From contig CAJQUW010007741.1 of NCBI GenBank assembly GCA_907163375.1, forward strand, positions 1-64,000: a stretch of DNA of 64,000 bases. Reading direction: 5' to 3'. This stretch comes from Prostheceraeus crozeri. Its lineage: Eukaryota > Platyhelminthes > Polycladida > Euryleptidae. Positions 30,390 through 43,729 of this stretch are shown here, one piece after another. The position numbers were made by a program, and so were the translations under genes. Under the pieces are notes generated by a model. It was not told the DNA's origin. It did not search any database and worked only from the letters and a program-made list of their open reading frames with translations. Position 1 is the first letter of the stretch, and each line of letters starts with the position of its first letter.

Positions 30390-33300
30390 TCTCGGTACGA
30401 TCTGTCGTCATAAATGACAACGCAATACCTTCCAGGAATTCGCGAATTATCATCGATGTTTTCGACTTGTTTCGTGACACTATTAAGTTCGAAAGATTGG
30501 GGAGAGAAGCATGTGCACCTCAAATTCTATCCCAATTTTTCTATCCCCAATTTTCGCCCTAGCAAGGCACACTATATCAGATGCAATTTCATATCATTCC
30601 TGGCGGTGGATTCAATTTTTTTTATCAGTTCCGGTAATATTTCGATTTCTCATCGATCTCTGTTGGCTCAATAGGAAGCAATTTTGCGCTCGATCGATTA
30701 CTCGGTACTTGATACAGTTCATCAGGGCTAGTTATATCACTTCCTAAACGTATCAGTCGATCTGCTGTCCCTTTCAGACTACCCCCTATGCCATCAGGAG
30801 CTCCTTTGCAATGGCTTGCCTCAAAGAAAATTCCAAGAGGCGGCCTCAAATCCCAGGTCAAAGGTTCCGTAGACAGACGAAAGAAGTTGTCTTTCTGTTT
30901 GCAGGGTAGCAGGGCCATCACTAAAAACATGCGGAGTCTTGACGTTTGGATAATTACAAGATGAACCCAAATGGCTACAGATTCTGAATCACGCCTCATC
31001 GGCGATACAGACGTTGCTTCTCAGCGCTGCTTAGACGGCGAGACATCGAGTTAGAATCTGATCGGCGATAACTCAGACTAGGCTTTTATTAATCCCGTTA
31101 TGACGTGGGATCGTCACTAAAGGTACACGTGAGTCATGTGCAAGTTAGTGGGTAGGCCTTGTACAGTAGTTAGCTGAATGGCCGAGTCGTGCAGGTGTAA
31201 GCAAAAACAATGCTGATGGATGGCTTGGCAAACGTACGTAGTCATGGAAAGACTCGAAGCTGTATGACAACATAATTATCACTTCTGTAGACCATTTTAT
31301 ATGAAATTTCTCTGACTGCATTTGAAATGTGCTTTCGTTTAACATACATATCCATTCATAATGTATCTTGATTCATGCGTTATAAAAACTATAAATTAAG
31401 TTTGGACGATAGTGACTGTGTTATTATTGACTGTGTCTTAGCAGTCCTGTATATTATCAGGGGAATATGGAAATTTATGTCATTGGTGTTGCGAAAAAAA
31501 ATGGGTGACACCAGTGACAGTAACACCAGTGACAAAAATGTCTTGTTATTTAAATAACCGACGATAAAAAGAGAATTTTAATTTTTAAGATGCTGGAGTG
31601 TGAAGTAAAGGCACCACTCACATAGCAAAACATGGAATTTGTCAAAATTTTCATTTAGCCTCTGCGACAGTCGCGTAACAGCAGTGGCGAAGAATTTTTA
31701 TAATCTTAATTTTCATTCTGATCAAACGAGTTCTGCTGTGCATATATGAAAGTACTATCATTCTACACTATACATGCCGTTTACCTATACATTGAGTGCA
31801 AGTATCATGCTAGAATCAGAATTTTGATGTCTCTCAATGTGAGTTAGACAATGAAAATGTAGTGTGTAACACCACTGACACAAAACCCAGGGACACCGCT
31901 ACTCTAAGACATTTCAAGCAGGAGAATATAACCTTTGTTCAAAAACAGTAATGTTTTATACTTATGTATCATCTTCACACATGTCTAAAATCAGGACCAA
32001 TTTACAGCAAAAACTTGTCATCAGAGCTCAATCTTTAATTCGAACAGCATCCGGGACAGGTAGCACCAGTGACATTTTACAAACACATGATTTCGCGACA
32101 CGAAGTAAAACTAAATTTCAGACTTATTTTTTATTAGTGTCTGTTATATGGATCCTAATATTTACTATGAAAGCAAAAAATCCGATGTCACAGATGAGTG
32201 ACACATGTCACAGATAATGAACTTTTACTAGGTACGACTGGACTATCATCACTGTCACCTTCCGCAGGATTTTTGAGCAAAAATTATTCTTTCCATATTT
32301 CGCAGTCGATCAATGAAATTTGTAGATGATATTTTTTGGCGTAGTTCAATCTCTTGAGCAATACAGTAATAAGCAGCATTCTTTTTAACAAAAGATCCTA
32401 TTTCGAGATTGGATTGAGGGTTTAATAGCTTGCATCATTTGCATGGCAATTCTCTTCTTCAGCAATATTAAGCAGATAGCATATCTACCGTTATATTGGC
32501 TATGGAAAAACCAGTTTTCGGTATTACGGAAACTATAAAGTGCAGATATAATCGCTATTGGGACCCTTATTTTTGACGAATTCTCATAACACATGACAAA
32601 ATTCACAGAGATTCTGGCGCGACTTCTGATATCAATTAACGTTGAATTTTTGAAGTTTGGTTAATTTTTAATTCCGCCACAGTTGGAATTCATGAATATG
32701 AATGAGCTTCATCCAGAGATGGAGTGCTTCATTAATCAAATCAAACATGATGACAATACTTTGCAAAACTGATCTTTTTCTTCAAACACACCACGTCTCT
32801 TGACATGACAATAGAATCTTTAATATGATAGCTGACAAGCATAAGCTGGGCGGATAATCTTATCAGTATGATTATGAGTCTTTGTAATATTTCTAGGCAT
32901 ATCAACAGAACGAAGAATTATGTCGTTATTTCGATTATTTAAGCATCATATGCTCAAAACAAATTCAAAATCATGAGACAATCTAGAAAAGAGATGACAG
33001 TTATTAATGATGCAATGAATCCACATTGCCCTGAAGGAAACATAATAACAAATCCTTGTAAGGAAACCAGGTTGGTATGTGACTGAGAAATTGTGGTCAA
33101 AACGATACCTTGAAGTAAGTGATTGTGCCCTTCTTGGCAGTTCGTAATATGTTATCAAAATTGACTGAAAATTAAAATATCAGATAAACAGGAAAAAAAG
33201 CGGAAGCGGAAAATTTTGAGGCGGGCAGTAACATGCAGAAGATACCTTTCGGATTGTCTTTCAAACCGAACGACCCTTGAGTAGCCTCTCAAGAAAGCAG

Positions 33301-35540
33301 AAGTAGAGACTCACCTGCTGAAAAAGTTGCTGGAACCATGCGCTTGCAAACAGACCGAAACAGTGCTGCTTAAAGCATGCAGTGCAAGAGAATTACTGTC
33401 TTACATGAAACAAATAATGCATCAACAAATCTAAACTAGTCATCAAATCAATGTTTTGAAAGCATTCGACATCCACATCATCGGTGGTGAAGAGACACTT
33501 CTCTGAGGAATTACAGAAATTACTTTGCCAGACGAATCAATAACATGGCGAATAATATGCAAAAAGAGGAATAAAGCCGTTAAATGTTCTCTTAAGATCC
33601 TCTGTATAATAGAAAATGAATTACCACTTCCGCTTTCATAAGTTCTCAAAAGTCAAAACGTTTATTTCGAATTTGGAACACGTAATACAATATTGACGAT
33701 GATACATGAGTGATAAAATGGTTATGTATAATGAATGAGGTGGCAGATGGGATGTAGAACTACGTGACGTGATAAGACAGATCGAGAGAACAGGCCATAA
33801 TTCATTACATGCATCATAAATTAAGTTCTATAACCTTTGCAAGTTAATTTCTGTTTCGAATTTCCATGCTTTTATTTCATGTTCATTCTACATGAATGTA
33901 CATGATCATGTACGTGTTTGATTATTGGTCAATCTTGACGCGCTTCCGTAAGTGTCTATCTCATCCCTGTTGAAGACGAAATATCGGTGCTAGTTCCTCA
34001 ATCCAGCCAGTGATATTTTCCTATTTTTAAAATTAGATTAGCAGGACCTGGATTTCGGTCGTATGATCAATTATATAGTTTGCAATGAACAATTGTCATC
34101 TATCAAATGCGATATAACAGCTTAAAATGGTCGCCTTATTAGCAGTAGACCATGTTATTCCAAATGTTATTAATTATCTTCTATAACCTAATGATGTAGA
34201 AATTCACATTTTCGACTTTCATGCAATTGTTAAATCTTCAAAATAGAGTGCTGTTGTGGATTCTGGAGCTGGAAGCAGTAATGTGGAAATGCCAAACCTG
34301 GTCTCGTTTCGGACATGAAATTTTCCGTTAGCACAATAGACCGTCCGAGCCCGTTTAAATTAACAGCCGGTTATTCAATTTCTGTACATTATTGCTTCAA
34401 GGTTCGATGCGTATGAAACAATATTTGCTGGGCCGAAAATGACCATCCATGATTTTAGGTTCCACATATTTCGTATAACCTAAGAACGAAAAATGTGCTA
34501 GTTAGATATATTTTCCTAGATAATTAAAACTTTCTCAAAATTTTGAAATTTAAATAGTTTGAAATGACCATTTCTAATTTTTGTTTTAAATCATGTCTAG
34601 GAGTTGTCAGAAACCAAAGAAGTCAATTTGAGTCAATTGATGATAGTAATATGTGTATTACAAGTATACATTATTGCATATGTATAGGCTAATTAAAGCA
34701 CAAAGTCATCGGAAATATATCGAACAGAATAGCAATTGATAGATATAAATGGCAAAATAAGCGGTGAATGTTTTCAAATGCCATGGATTATTTACATGTC
34801 TATAGTCCATTTTCATCATGTTCTATAATAAAACTCTTTTTGGTATGCTCGTAAAGTGCATAACTTATTAACTTGCTGACTATTAACTTATTAAAGCAAC
34901 TTGCTCTAAAAATGTTTTTTTCATTCATAATTAAAACGTACACGTACTTCTAATAGGGCTGTGCGCGGTGAACCGGTGCACCAAAAGTCTTATCTTCGTC
35001 ACAGTAAGTATGGATAGGAAACAATTTTAAGCATGCAGCACTTCGAACATTTTCAATGCCGTAGGCTACTTGCCAATTTCTGGCATTACATTTCTAAATA
35101 ATGTAAATGAAATTTCATGAAAGTCGCAGCTCTATAACTTGCAACTTAAAATAAGCGATGCATTTCCTGATTTAGAGAAAAAGTAAGTTTTAAGTGACAA
35201 AATTAGACAATTCAAGCTCGTAATGAACAATTTTAGTCCACAAAATCTCAATTCCCGTGAACTCAGAATTCCGGAATCTTATGGTGAATATCTGATGCCG
35301 AAACTGGATTCCCGAATGCGACATCATTAGATATTGCACACCCACAAATGATTGCTATTATAGTGGCTCTCAAAAATCGTCATTTAAGAAACTCGGTCAT
35401 CCATATGTCACTTCCAGTGCGTGGAGTTTTCCATTAGTTTTCCTGCTATTTATTTAAGTATGATCTGCATTTAACTCAACACATTTACACTAATGCACGC
35501 AACAAGAGTCAAATCCTGCCTTCCAGATTTTAAGGACTTA
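30390..35540. other. Long stretch without recognised genes
   Basis: AT-rich, with only short unrecognised ORFs. At 31,508, 31,522, 31,868 (variant) and 32,065 the word ACACCAGTGACA is repeated, loosely spaced. A CATGTACATGATCATGTACGTG palindromic patch lies at about 33,898. I see no coding signal. Confidence 0.4.
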
Positions 35541-35544
35541 ACTG

Positions 35545-36542
35545 CACTGTAAATCAATACCAATCACATACGAAGGATGTATACCAAAATATTTTTTTGG
35601 TATATTTCTGTATTCTCTTGGTATATATTTGCATGCTTTTGTATGTTATTTCAAATGTGGTATGCTTTGCATACTAAAGACATTCAGGCACAATGTTAAA
35701 AGAAAGCATAAATCATGTCCAAAGTATGTTGATTTAAGGCCTTTTGTCAATAAAGATCGCACTAATGCTACTACTGTTCTGTAAGTAGTGAGATAATGAC
35801 ATTCAAGAGTCATACTTTCAATACCGAATTCGATTTTAAGACGCGTAAGTCCAACGCATTTCATGAATAATCAATAAGTATTCAACCATCAACAAGTATG
35901 CATATTTGAAATTAAGCATATTATCAATCCGAAATAAAACACATTATAATTCATGAAAGAAAAAATAGTTATGTCTGAGATATATAAGTCAGCATGATTG
36001 CACGAATGATATCGTTTGATTGAATTAATGTTAATCAACTTGGTTCACAAAGTAGAGCTAACTAAACGTCCTGTTAATGTTGCTAGACAAGTAGCAACGA
36101 CGACAATCTCGTGAAGCATAAACTTCACATTAAATCTTATCTGATTAAATATCACACTATGAAACAAAAACTATTCACGACTGGTATTGCAGAAAAAAGT
36201 TATTTGACAGTAGTATGTAAAACCTATATTTTTTGCTATGTGACTTAAAGCCGCACATACCAAACACATGTCAGAGGCATACGAATAAGAATGAATTTGC
36301 ATCGGGTCTCGTATATAAAACATACCAACAACTCATATTTCAGTGTAAAGCAGCCAATCACAGACAGAATAGCTCGTATCGCTACATATCAATCACATAC
36401 GAAAGTAAGTGAGATGTGGTATATGAAAAACATACCATATCTCTGTAAACATACGAGAATCTCGCATCAGATGTTAGTTTCAAATTGTATGTGATTTTGG
36501 TATATGGTTGTATGTAATTTTCGTATCCAGCGATTTACAGTG
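35545..36542. mobile_element. 1-kb non-autonomous DNA transposon, copy 2
   Basis: Same family as 28,153-29,157 along its whole length (998 bp). The left end has lost the GCT of CACTGTAAATCGCT. The flanking dinucleotides no longer match as TA on both sides, so this copy is older or altered. Confidence 0.85.
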
Positions 36543-36544
36543 TA

Positions 36545-37430
36545 GCTATACGCAGAAATATCTCTAATAATACGGTCTTCAGTGTGACTCTATGAAATTT
36601 TCGGTGCAACGGTATATATATATATATTGATTTATTGATGCTTACATGCCATCTTGTATCTTGTGAATTTATGTCTCATGGTAGTTTGAAAGAATTCATT
36701 ATATTACATAGATTGCTGAATAAGCGATTTTGGCTTGGGAGTTCTAGGTAAATCACCATTTTATTTTTGTTTAAATGATAGTATTGAAATCTCGCCTGCG
36801 ATATCAAAGCCTTAAACTTGATGATTGTTAACCATGAATGACAGATTTCAGAACGCAATTTTATAGGAGCAATTAAAAAAATTAAAGGCGCAACCGGTCA
36901 ATTGACCGGCTCGGGAGTTCTAGGATTATTAAATTAGTCCATTCTGATGTCATATTGGAGATTGGAAGATGATGTCGATTTCAATTGTTAAGCTTTTTAA
37001 CAATATTGTTCATTAGCAAGGGTTGTCATAATTGTAATATTTAAAATTCTTTGAGTGATGAGAGTCAACAGGCGGAGATGAAGGAAACTGGCTTGATCTC
37101 TGATATTCCCATTTGTATTGTTAACACTGAACGTGCGCGCTTGAACATATTTTCAATAGAAGTGAGCTTCAAATTGCCAGATTTCTTTGAATCGATTATC
37201 GGGCTTGGAGAGTAGCCGGTGAATGCAGCTGCGCATCAATCGGCACGTCAATTATCCTCAATCTAGCATTAACTGGCGCCACAGTTGACACTAGCCTTCA
37301 ATTATTATAGATACGAAACTCGAGTTGCTGCTACAAGGTGTAGCAAAAGTTTCTCCCCAGTCACATAAATAATAGATCAAACTGCTCTAATACTAAACTG
37401 ATATAATACATCTCTGCGTAGCTCGCCTTG
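36545..37430. other. No gene recognised
   Basis: AT-rich, with a TATATATATATA tract at about 36,612. A repeated phrase (TTGGGAGTTCTAGG and CGGGAGTTCTAGG at 36,735 and 36,911) hints at an old duplication. Confidence 0.35.
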
Positions 37431-37431
37431 C

Positions 37432-38479
37432 TTTGTGGAGGAAGGCGGCCTGTCACACTTCGATGAGGTCTTGAGATCGGCGGTTTCCTCCGTCTGCAAC
37501 GTTGACTTTGACGACACAGGTTGGAGGCAGGCTACTTTGCCGCAGAAGTATGGCGGACTTGGTCTCCGATCCGCGTCAGACATCGCTCTCCCCGCCTTCC
37601 TGTCATCTTCATTTTCAAGTGCATCTCTGATCTTCGACATCCTCAAGTCAAAAGACAAATTGAGTAGCCATAACTCAGCTCTTGAGGTGTGGTCCTCCTC
37701 CCGTCTGAGTGTTCCAGATAAGCGCGATATTCAAAGTGAATGGGACAAGCAGCTAGTGATGTTAAACAGGGACCACCTCCGTCACGAACTCGACCAACAT
37801 CGACTTGCATGCCTAGCTGCTGCTTCTCAGCCGTACAGTGGCGCTTGGCTTCAGGCAGTGCCTTCGACGTCGACCGGTACCCTTCTCGACGATGAGACAA
37901 CACGCCTGGCGGTGGCACAGCGTCTCGGCTTGAGTGTATGTGAGCCCCACCCATGCCGTTGCGGTGGCACAGTCGACAAGCGGGGCCTTCACCCGTTGTC
38001 GTGTCGTCGCAGTGCTGGCCGTTTCCCGAGACACACGGCTATCAACGACGTTGTGAAGCGAGGGCTGGATGCAGCAATGGTGGCGTCGTGTCTCGAGCTT
38101 GTAGGACTCGATCGTGGCGACGGCAAGCGACGCAGCGAAGTCGCTAGTCTGGGACGCAACCTGCGTCGACTCTTTCTCGTCTACTAACGTGTACGGCTCA
38201 GCAGTGGAGGCTGGTTCCGCTGCCACCAAAGCGGAGAAGGCAAAGCTTTCCAAGTACGCCGCCTTAGCCGATCGCTTTGTCGTCCAACCCGTAGCCGTCG
38301 AAACGTCTGGTGTCATCGGGCCTCTGACACTACCATTCCTCAAAGAAATTGGACGACGTATCGCGTTGCAACGCAATGATAGCAGAGAGAGAGAGTGGCT
38401 CTTTCAGCGGCTATCTCTTGCTATCGTCCGCGGCAACGCTATCGCTATTCGACTAGCTGGACGGCTTGATGAACAGTGA
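37432..38479 (+). pseudogene. LINE 3' end with restriction-like endonuclease (R2/NeSL-like)
   Basis: The ORF 37,435-38,187 reads TLPQKYGGLGLRSASDIALP, AFLSS and a long helix, then WLQAVPSTSTGTLLDDETTR. Next come a CRCGG...HPLSC zinc-binding motif and GRFPRHTAINDVV, the order found before restriction-like endonucleases of site-specific LINEs (R2, NeSL, R4 groups). The frame shifts near 38,120 into 38,114-38,479. There VWDATCVDS could supply a catalytic Asp, and VVQPVAVETSGVIGP and LSLAIVRGNA end the protein. The RPDG-like motif is altered (DGKRRSEV). The RT itself is absent, so the copy is 5'-truncated. The segment is more GC-rich than its surroundings. Confidence 0.65.
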
Positions 38480-40100
38480 TTGACAATATTCGATTTGTAT
38501 TATTAGTAGTGTCATATAGACAGTGTGAATGTTTCGCATAGATCAAACTACATGTACTTGTCTAAATAATGTGTTGTAAAAGCAGTAGCTAGCGTTACTA
38601 GCATATAGTTTCTAGCATTAGTTATTTGCGTATATTGCGTTCCTTTGGTCCAAACAAGTAAACGAATAGTTTTTAAGGAGCTAAAGTTTTGCAAATTATT
38701 CCTGTGTTTATATACATGAGACTTGGTACTTCTACAAATAAAAGTATCAAACTTGCTGGATATCAAAATGAATGAAAATCTACTAGCAGGTACTTCAATT
38801 ATGCGGAATAAGTTGATTATAAAGGAAATTTCATAAACCGCATTATACTGCAAGTATTCATGGAAAAGTTGAAATCTTATTGCGCTTCTTGGCTGAGTCT
38901 TTGCCATGATTTTATGATTCACTAAATTTGTTTCATTTCTTGAATCCGAATAGTGATGGACTCATTATATCTTTTAAAGCAATAATGATCATTGTTTTTG
39001 ATTGTGATATTTCATTCTTTCAGTAGCAGGTATTTTGTGATATGATCAAGTAAAAGAAAATGTTCTTATCATTGAGGCTAAGCATTACAGTAATAGTATT
39101 CCACCGAGTTGTAAATCTAGCATACATTGCCTCTCCAAAGTTGTCATGACACGGAGACTTTGTGAAATACTATTATGCCTGCTGTTTTGCTATCATGATC
39201 CTTCAATTCCGTGGTAATTTCTTCAAAGCTGCAAAAATGTGTCTATCTCACATTCGGCACAGAGTCTCAACTCGAGTTTGATTTAGTAAAATCGAAAATG
39301 CACACACATTGGGAATACCTAATATACTTGCTCTATGTAAAACTACTGTGCTGTAAAAGCAGTAACTAGCATCCTGGGTGCTTCTTAAGCAGTATCCGCT
39401 GCCAGCATGCACAATTTCAGTCTGATCGAAATAAATCTCTGCTTGATGACCTTAAGCCAAAGTGATCGATTGATTTTTACAACAATAAAATGGGTTTATG
39501 ATGCGAAACTTCCAACAACACAGTGCTCACTCACTTTTTTCGGATTCTATTTTTGGTGTGTGGTAGGGAGATTGAGCTCAGGAACGTACCACCTGAGCCA
39601 TTATTCAACTACGAACCAAGTTTCACGCCCACTTGCCTTTTTGTTCGTAACTTTTGCTACTTTCACGCGCAAATTCTTTTCTACGCAAACATTTTCTCCA
39701 CAGCTCTCCCACGGCAACCTTCCCGAGTAAGCAGCGATAAAGCCCCTTCTCTCAGCAAAACTGTTCAGAACAGTTCAGCTTCAGCTTAGGCCAAATATAA
39801 TTGATGAGTGGTTGGCCTAAACCAGATCGCGTTACTACTAAGGGCAAAATTACTGTGATCGCACATCCTCATTCTATGAATGAAAGCCGGATAGAGCTTC
39901 AGAAGATGATGAATGCTCCAGAGAATCCGAACAAATAGTCCATCGGCAATCAATCCTGAAATGATGGCCTAAGATACCAAGCAAAACATGGTCTTCGGCG
40001 GGATCTGCAAATGCGGTAAGGCGGACCTTTACGCCGTACCAAACATGAAATCGTCGGGCCAGACAGCATCATCGAGTTAATAATATGTCCCTCTCTAATA
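38480..40100. other. No gene recognised
   Basis: AT-rich. A GTGCTGTAAAAGCAGTA(A/G)CTAGC phrase appears at about 38,571 and 39,349 (a dispersed repeat). The plus-strand ORFs at 39,407-39,789 overlap each other in two frames and match no family. Confidence 0.35.
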
Positions 40101-41325
40101 ATTTAAGTTGTGGAGACAGGGTAAACCAGATGCTTGGTTATGAAAAAGCGCAAGTTATAGCAAAACACGATGCATTTCGCTTACCGCAAAATGTGAGACA
40201 ACTTCCGAAGATGTAGCGGCACTTCTCACATTACGTCTTTGCTCCTACACACGCTCCTCCACCGTTCTCGAGCTCTCTCCAACGCATGCCCATGAGCAGG
40301 AGTCATCGGTACAGTTGAGGCGATAAATAACCTTAGATCATGATGACCATGATCATGATCATGATGATCACAACCCCAGATGCATCATTTTGAAAAAGTG
40401 GCCAAGGACTCAGCGTTTAACTAGAATCAACATTTTCCTACCGCGATGATTTTCAACATCGCTACGTGGATGACATCATCGTACAGTGGACTAGACCTAT
40501 GGAAGAGCTGGATAATTTCTTAAATCATTTGAATTCGCTACGGTCGTATACTCAATTTACTATGGAGCTAGAGATGGATTCGACTCTTCCTTTCCTTGAC
40601 GCACTTATCAAGAAAATGAAATGCTGATATCTACCAAGTCTACAGAAAGCCAAGTCATACCAACTTATACTTAAATCGCTCATCCTGCCATCATCCGAGG
40701 GTTTTCAGGGGACTAATCACAGAACTAGAGAAATCTGTTCTCAGGAATCTCTTAACAGTGAGTTCCAAAAATTGGAAAGAATTTTTCGGATGAACGGATT
40801 CAGTTTCAGTGAGAGCAAGCGGGTATTCGATCTTCCCGAATCCGATGGCGGAGTTTATCTCATCTACATTGAGATAATCGGTGTGAAGACATTTTACAAG
40901 CCAATATTTATCTTGAGGAATATATTGGCAAGAAAGATACCGGCCGGCACTTCGGGTTGTTTATCGCTTCAACTGTGCCTATGACTTCTGGTCATGGGCA
41001 TACGTTGGAGAGAGCTCGAGAACGGTGGAGGAGCGTGTGAAGGAGCAAAGACGTAATTTGAGAACTGCCGCTACATCTTCGGAAGTAGTAAATCTGGCTT
41101 ATGTCATTTTCATAGAGAATTCGAACGCTTATTGACTATTGATGATTTATCGATCATGTCTGAACAAAAATTTCGTTCATTTATTTAGGTTGTGAAATGA
41201 TTTTGTGATTTTAGAACGTGACCATCCTTACCGGCGGTAAGCGAAATGCATCGTGCTTTGCATTAACTTGCGCTTTTTCATAATCGAACATCTGGTTTAC
41301 CCTGGCAAGCCTCCACAACCTAAAT
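40101..41325 (+). mobile_element. Penelope-like element flanked by inverted copies of its own 3' end
   Basis: The 5' block 40,101-40,335 is the reverse complement of two stretches of the 3' part (about 40,953-41,100 and 41,236-41,325), with the middle piece missing. Between them the plus strand encodes a degraded Penelope-type protein. Inverted terminal copies of this kind are known from Penelope-like elements. The same terminal sequence (CGATGCATTTCGCTTRCC) is seen at 18.47 kb. Confidence 0.75.
40455..41185 (+). pseudogene. Penelope-like RT and GIY-YIG protein, degraded
   Basis: The reading starts HRYVDDIIVQW (the RYVDD catalytic box, about 40,462), then MEELDNFLNHLNSLR, FTMELEMDSTLPFLDALIKK, and after a frameshift IYQVYRKPSHTNLYLN, HHPRVFRG. 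The nuclease half is present as YVGESSRTVEERVKEQRRNL (about 41,004-41,063). Several frameshifts and stops separate the pieces. The order RT thumb to GIY-YIG is normal for the family. Confidence 0.75.
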
Positions 41326-41399
41326 CATATTCATGTCATAGGGTTTACTCAAGCGTCCATCTTTAATGTTGTCATTAATAGTAGCCAGATGCAGACAGA

Positions 41400-42250
41400 T
41401 TGATTAGGATGATTGTCTTCATCGATTGCTCACGCAACGGACTGGATTCGTGCCCAATTGATCACATTAGGACCATTGCTGCAAGTCTCAATAATCCATG
41501 TGTTATTAAAACAACTTCACCCCAAGAACCTTGTGCAGGTACTTCTGTGCATCAGGCAGAAATGGGGAGCTCATCACGCAGGCCAAATTTTTCTACGCTG
41601 AAAGAGTCAGTTAAGACAACTAGTACTGTTGCAGTAGATGGTCTCGATTATTTTGACTATTTTCTGTGTGAGTCAGTGCCGGTGGAGGAGCTGATACATG
41701 CTTGGCAATCGATCGAGTCAAAGGCAGGTTTGAAATTCACGAATACAATCCAGAGAGGTTGTCTGAGCTCATGGCGTTGTTCGATTATTCGCCGGATCAC
41801 AATCTGGTGACCCTGCATCTTCCTGGTCGAAAACCTCCCTGGTTCTCCCTGAGAAAAAAGTCAACGACATGTCTTAAGTAATCAAGAATAATACCTTCTA
41901 GAAATTTGTAAGCAACGTTCAGGAATGCCTCGATAGCTATTGCAGTTTCCTTTATCGCCTTTCTTGTAAAGTGAGATTAGAACCGACATTTTCTATTCAT
42001 AAGGCATATTCTCTGTTCTCCAAATTTCAAGAATTAGTGCGTGAAGACGCTTTGCAAGAGTATGATCACCGGAGTTGCATAATACCGTCGATTCCAGGAG
42101 TGGTCTGTTCTCTCATACAACAGATCAAATTTTCTGTTTCTACCAGGGTTGGTTTGGAAGTAAACAGGGATAGAGAACGTTTGAGGGGGCTTGAAATAGA
42201 GGTACCGAAGGTGAGGGTCTATTTAAAAACTCGGCGAATTGGTCCTTCCA
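41400..42250 (-). pseudogene. Non-LTR retrotransposon RT fragment, antisense
   Basis: The minus strand encodes MREQTTPGIDGIMQL (about 42,120), then LISLYKKGDKGNCNSYRGI (about 41,960). After frameshifts it reads ENQGGFRPGR, QIVIRRIIEQRHELRQPLWI, VNFKPAFDSID (about 41,735), and KIVKIIETIYCNS. These are RT blocks 1 to 4 in order, of the type GID, YRGI, GFR, DFKAAFDS. The plus-strand ORFs on the opposite strand are shadows. It belongs to an RTE- or CR1-type LINE; the clade is not clear. Confidence 0.7.
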
Positions 42251-42621
42251 GCGTCCATCAGCCTGTTTCTTTCAGCATGTCGCTTTGTCGTTGGAAATTG
42301 CTTTCTTGATTTCTGACGTAAAGCTTTACGCTGATCGGCTTTATTGATATTGCGACGACGTTCAACGAGTGATAATGTACTCGTATGTGGAGACTTCCGG
42401 TCATTTCTTGCATGGGTGGTGTTACTGTAGAAGACATGATTCTCGTTGCGCCAAAGAAACTTCTTTGGAAGTCTACGATCTTCCTCAAGCCACGGGTCTG
42501 AGTCTCGTAGGCGACGTTTGGTAGATTGCTTGGACACTGATTGATTTCGAGCAGCCATAATTGGCTGATCATGAAGTTGCACTAATTGATCACATGTGAA
42601 ATGATTCCATTTAGATAACAC
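42251..42621 (-). other. Basic ORF upstream of the RT fragment, uncertain
   Basis: Lys/Arg-rich reading (RRRNINKADQRKALRQKSRKQ) directly upstream of the RT fragment on the same strand. It could be the linker between endonuclease and RT of the same LINE. No motif proves this. Confidence 0.3.
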
Positions 42622-43490
42622 AGATCACACAGAGAGGAGTCAACGAGCAGTCCACAAAAACTATGAGTCAATCACAACAACAATCATAATTACTATTGAA
42701 ACCAATTACTGCCAAAATAACAATGGCATATACTCGAATATAAAATTAATCCCAGCATCCCATGAGAAAAGACCCGCGGGATAGCAGGATTGCAATCCTT
42801 AATCATCATCCATCATTTTTTGTCTACAATGTCGTCGAAACAGGTAAATGTTGATGGTTCTGAGGAACATTAAACAGTTGGCCAAGCCGCAACGCAGTGA
42901 CACCAGTATGAGGATAACTGACAAATTAAAGTTGATTCCTTTCTTGCAAACGTGTTTTTGATATTTCAGAACTCCGGTATTTGACAGAACCGTATCCTTG
43001 CATTGAGATATTCACATACATCTGCATTGTGCAAGTATTCGTTCGAAGCTCCGTTTATTACCGTATCGCACATGTATAGTTCATATGCATGGCCTTATTT
43101 GCTAAATGTGTACAACTTGAAAAATGTGTTTTTTGCAGGATTATTAAGTTAAGAAACAATGTACATAGGTAGATCTCTATATCTTTAAATGTGGAAAATC
43201 AAAAAAATAATAATCGAATTCAACATAAACATATGTTGAGGGACTTATCCACAACTTCAGAAAAACCCCTGGAAACCGGGTTGTGAATCGACCTCGGGTT
43301 GCAATCGCTAGTGTATATGCATATTGAAATCGCCTGCTATTCTCGTTGAACCAGAATCAGTCGAGAAAAGCTCCAATATACGTGAGACCTCCACAAATAA
43401 TTGTGAGCGGACAGGTCCAGTACGATATAGTGGAGTAATTGTACTGAACACAGAGCTTTCTCTAAATACAACAGGCTTCCCTTATTTGAA
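42622..43490. other. No gene recognised
   Basis: AT-rich, no ORF of note. Confidence 0.3.
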
Positions 43491-43496
43491 ATGAGA

Positions 43497-43590
43497 AGCC
43501 TCTTAGGCACACTGTGTGCATCATGTGAAAGTCTCATTTTCGGCCTTGTTTCCTGCAGAAACTCGTTGTGGCTGACGGATCATTGACAAT
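43497..43590. repeat. Solo arm of the GTCCRGCAGCC foldback family
   Basis: It contains GTGAAAGTCTCATTTTCGGC, CTTGTTTCCTGCAGAAACTC and GTTGTGGCTGACGGATCATTG. It is a diverged copy of the right end of the foldback at 46,664-47,386. Confidence 0.75.
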
Positions 43591-43729
43591 ACATTTCTGG
43601 ATCACCTCGACTCAGAATTCTAAGCATTGATTTGATATCTATGTCATCACTCACAGCAGCACATTGACAAATATTGTTTCATCACGAATGTGAGATCTCG
43701 GTGGTGACGTATTTTTCTTTAATTTCGGT

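Noticed and set aside
40332-40375. ATCATGATGATC-rich patch as a regulatory palindrome
   Set aside because: It is a simple-sequence repeat of ATGATC units, and palindromy follows from the unit itself.
42223-42572. Two overlapping minus-strand ORFs as separate genes
   Set aside because: They overlap in different frames, and only a basic linker-like stretch upstream of the RT fragment is plausible; kept as uncertain.
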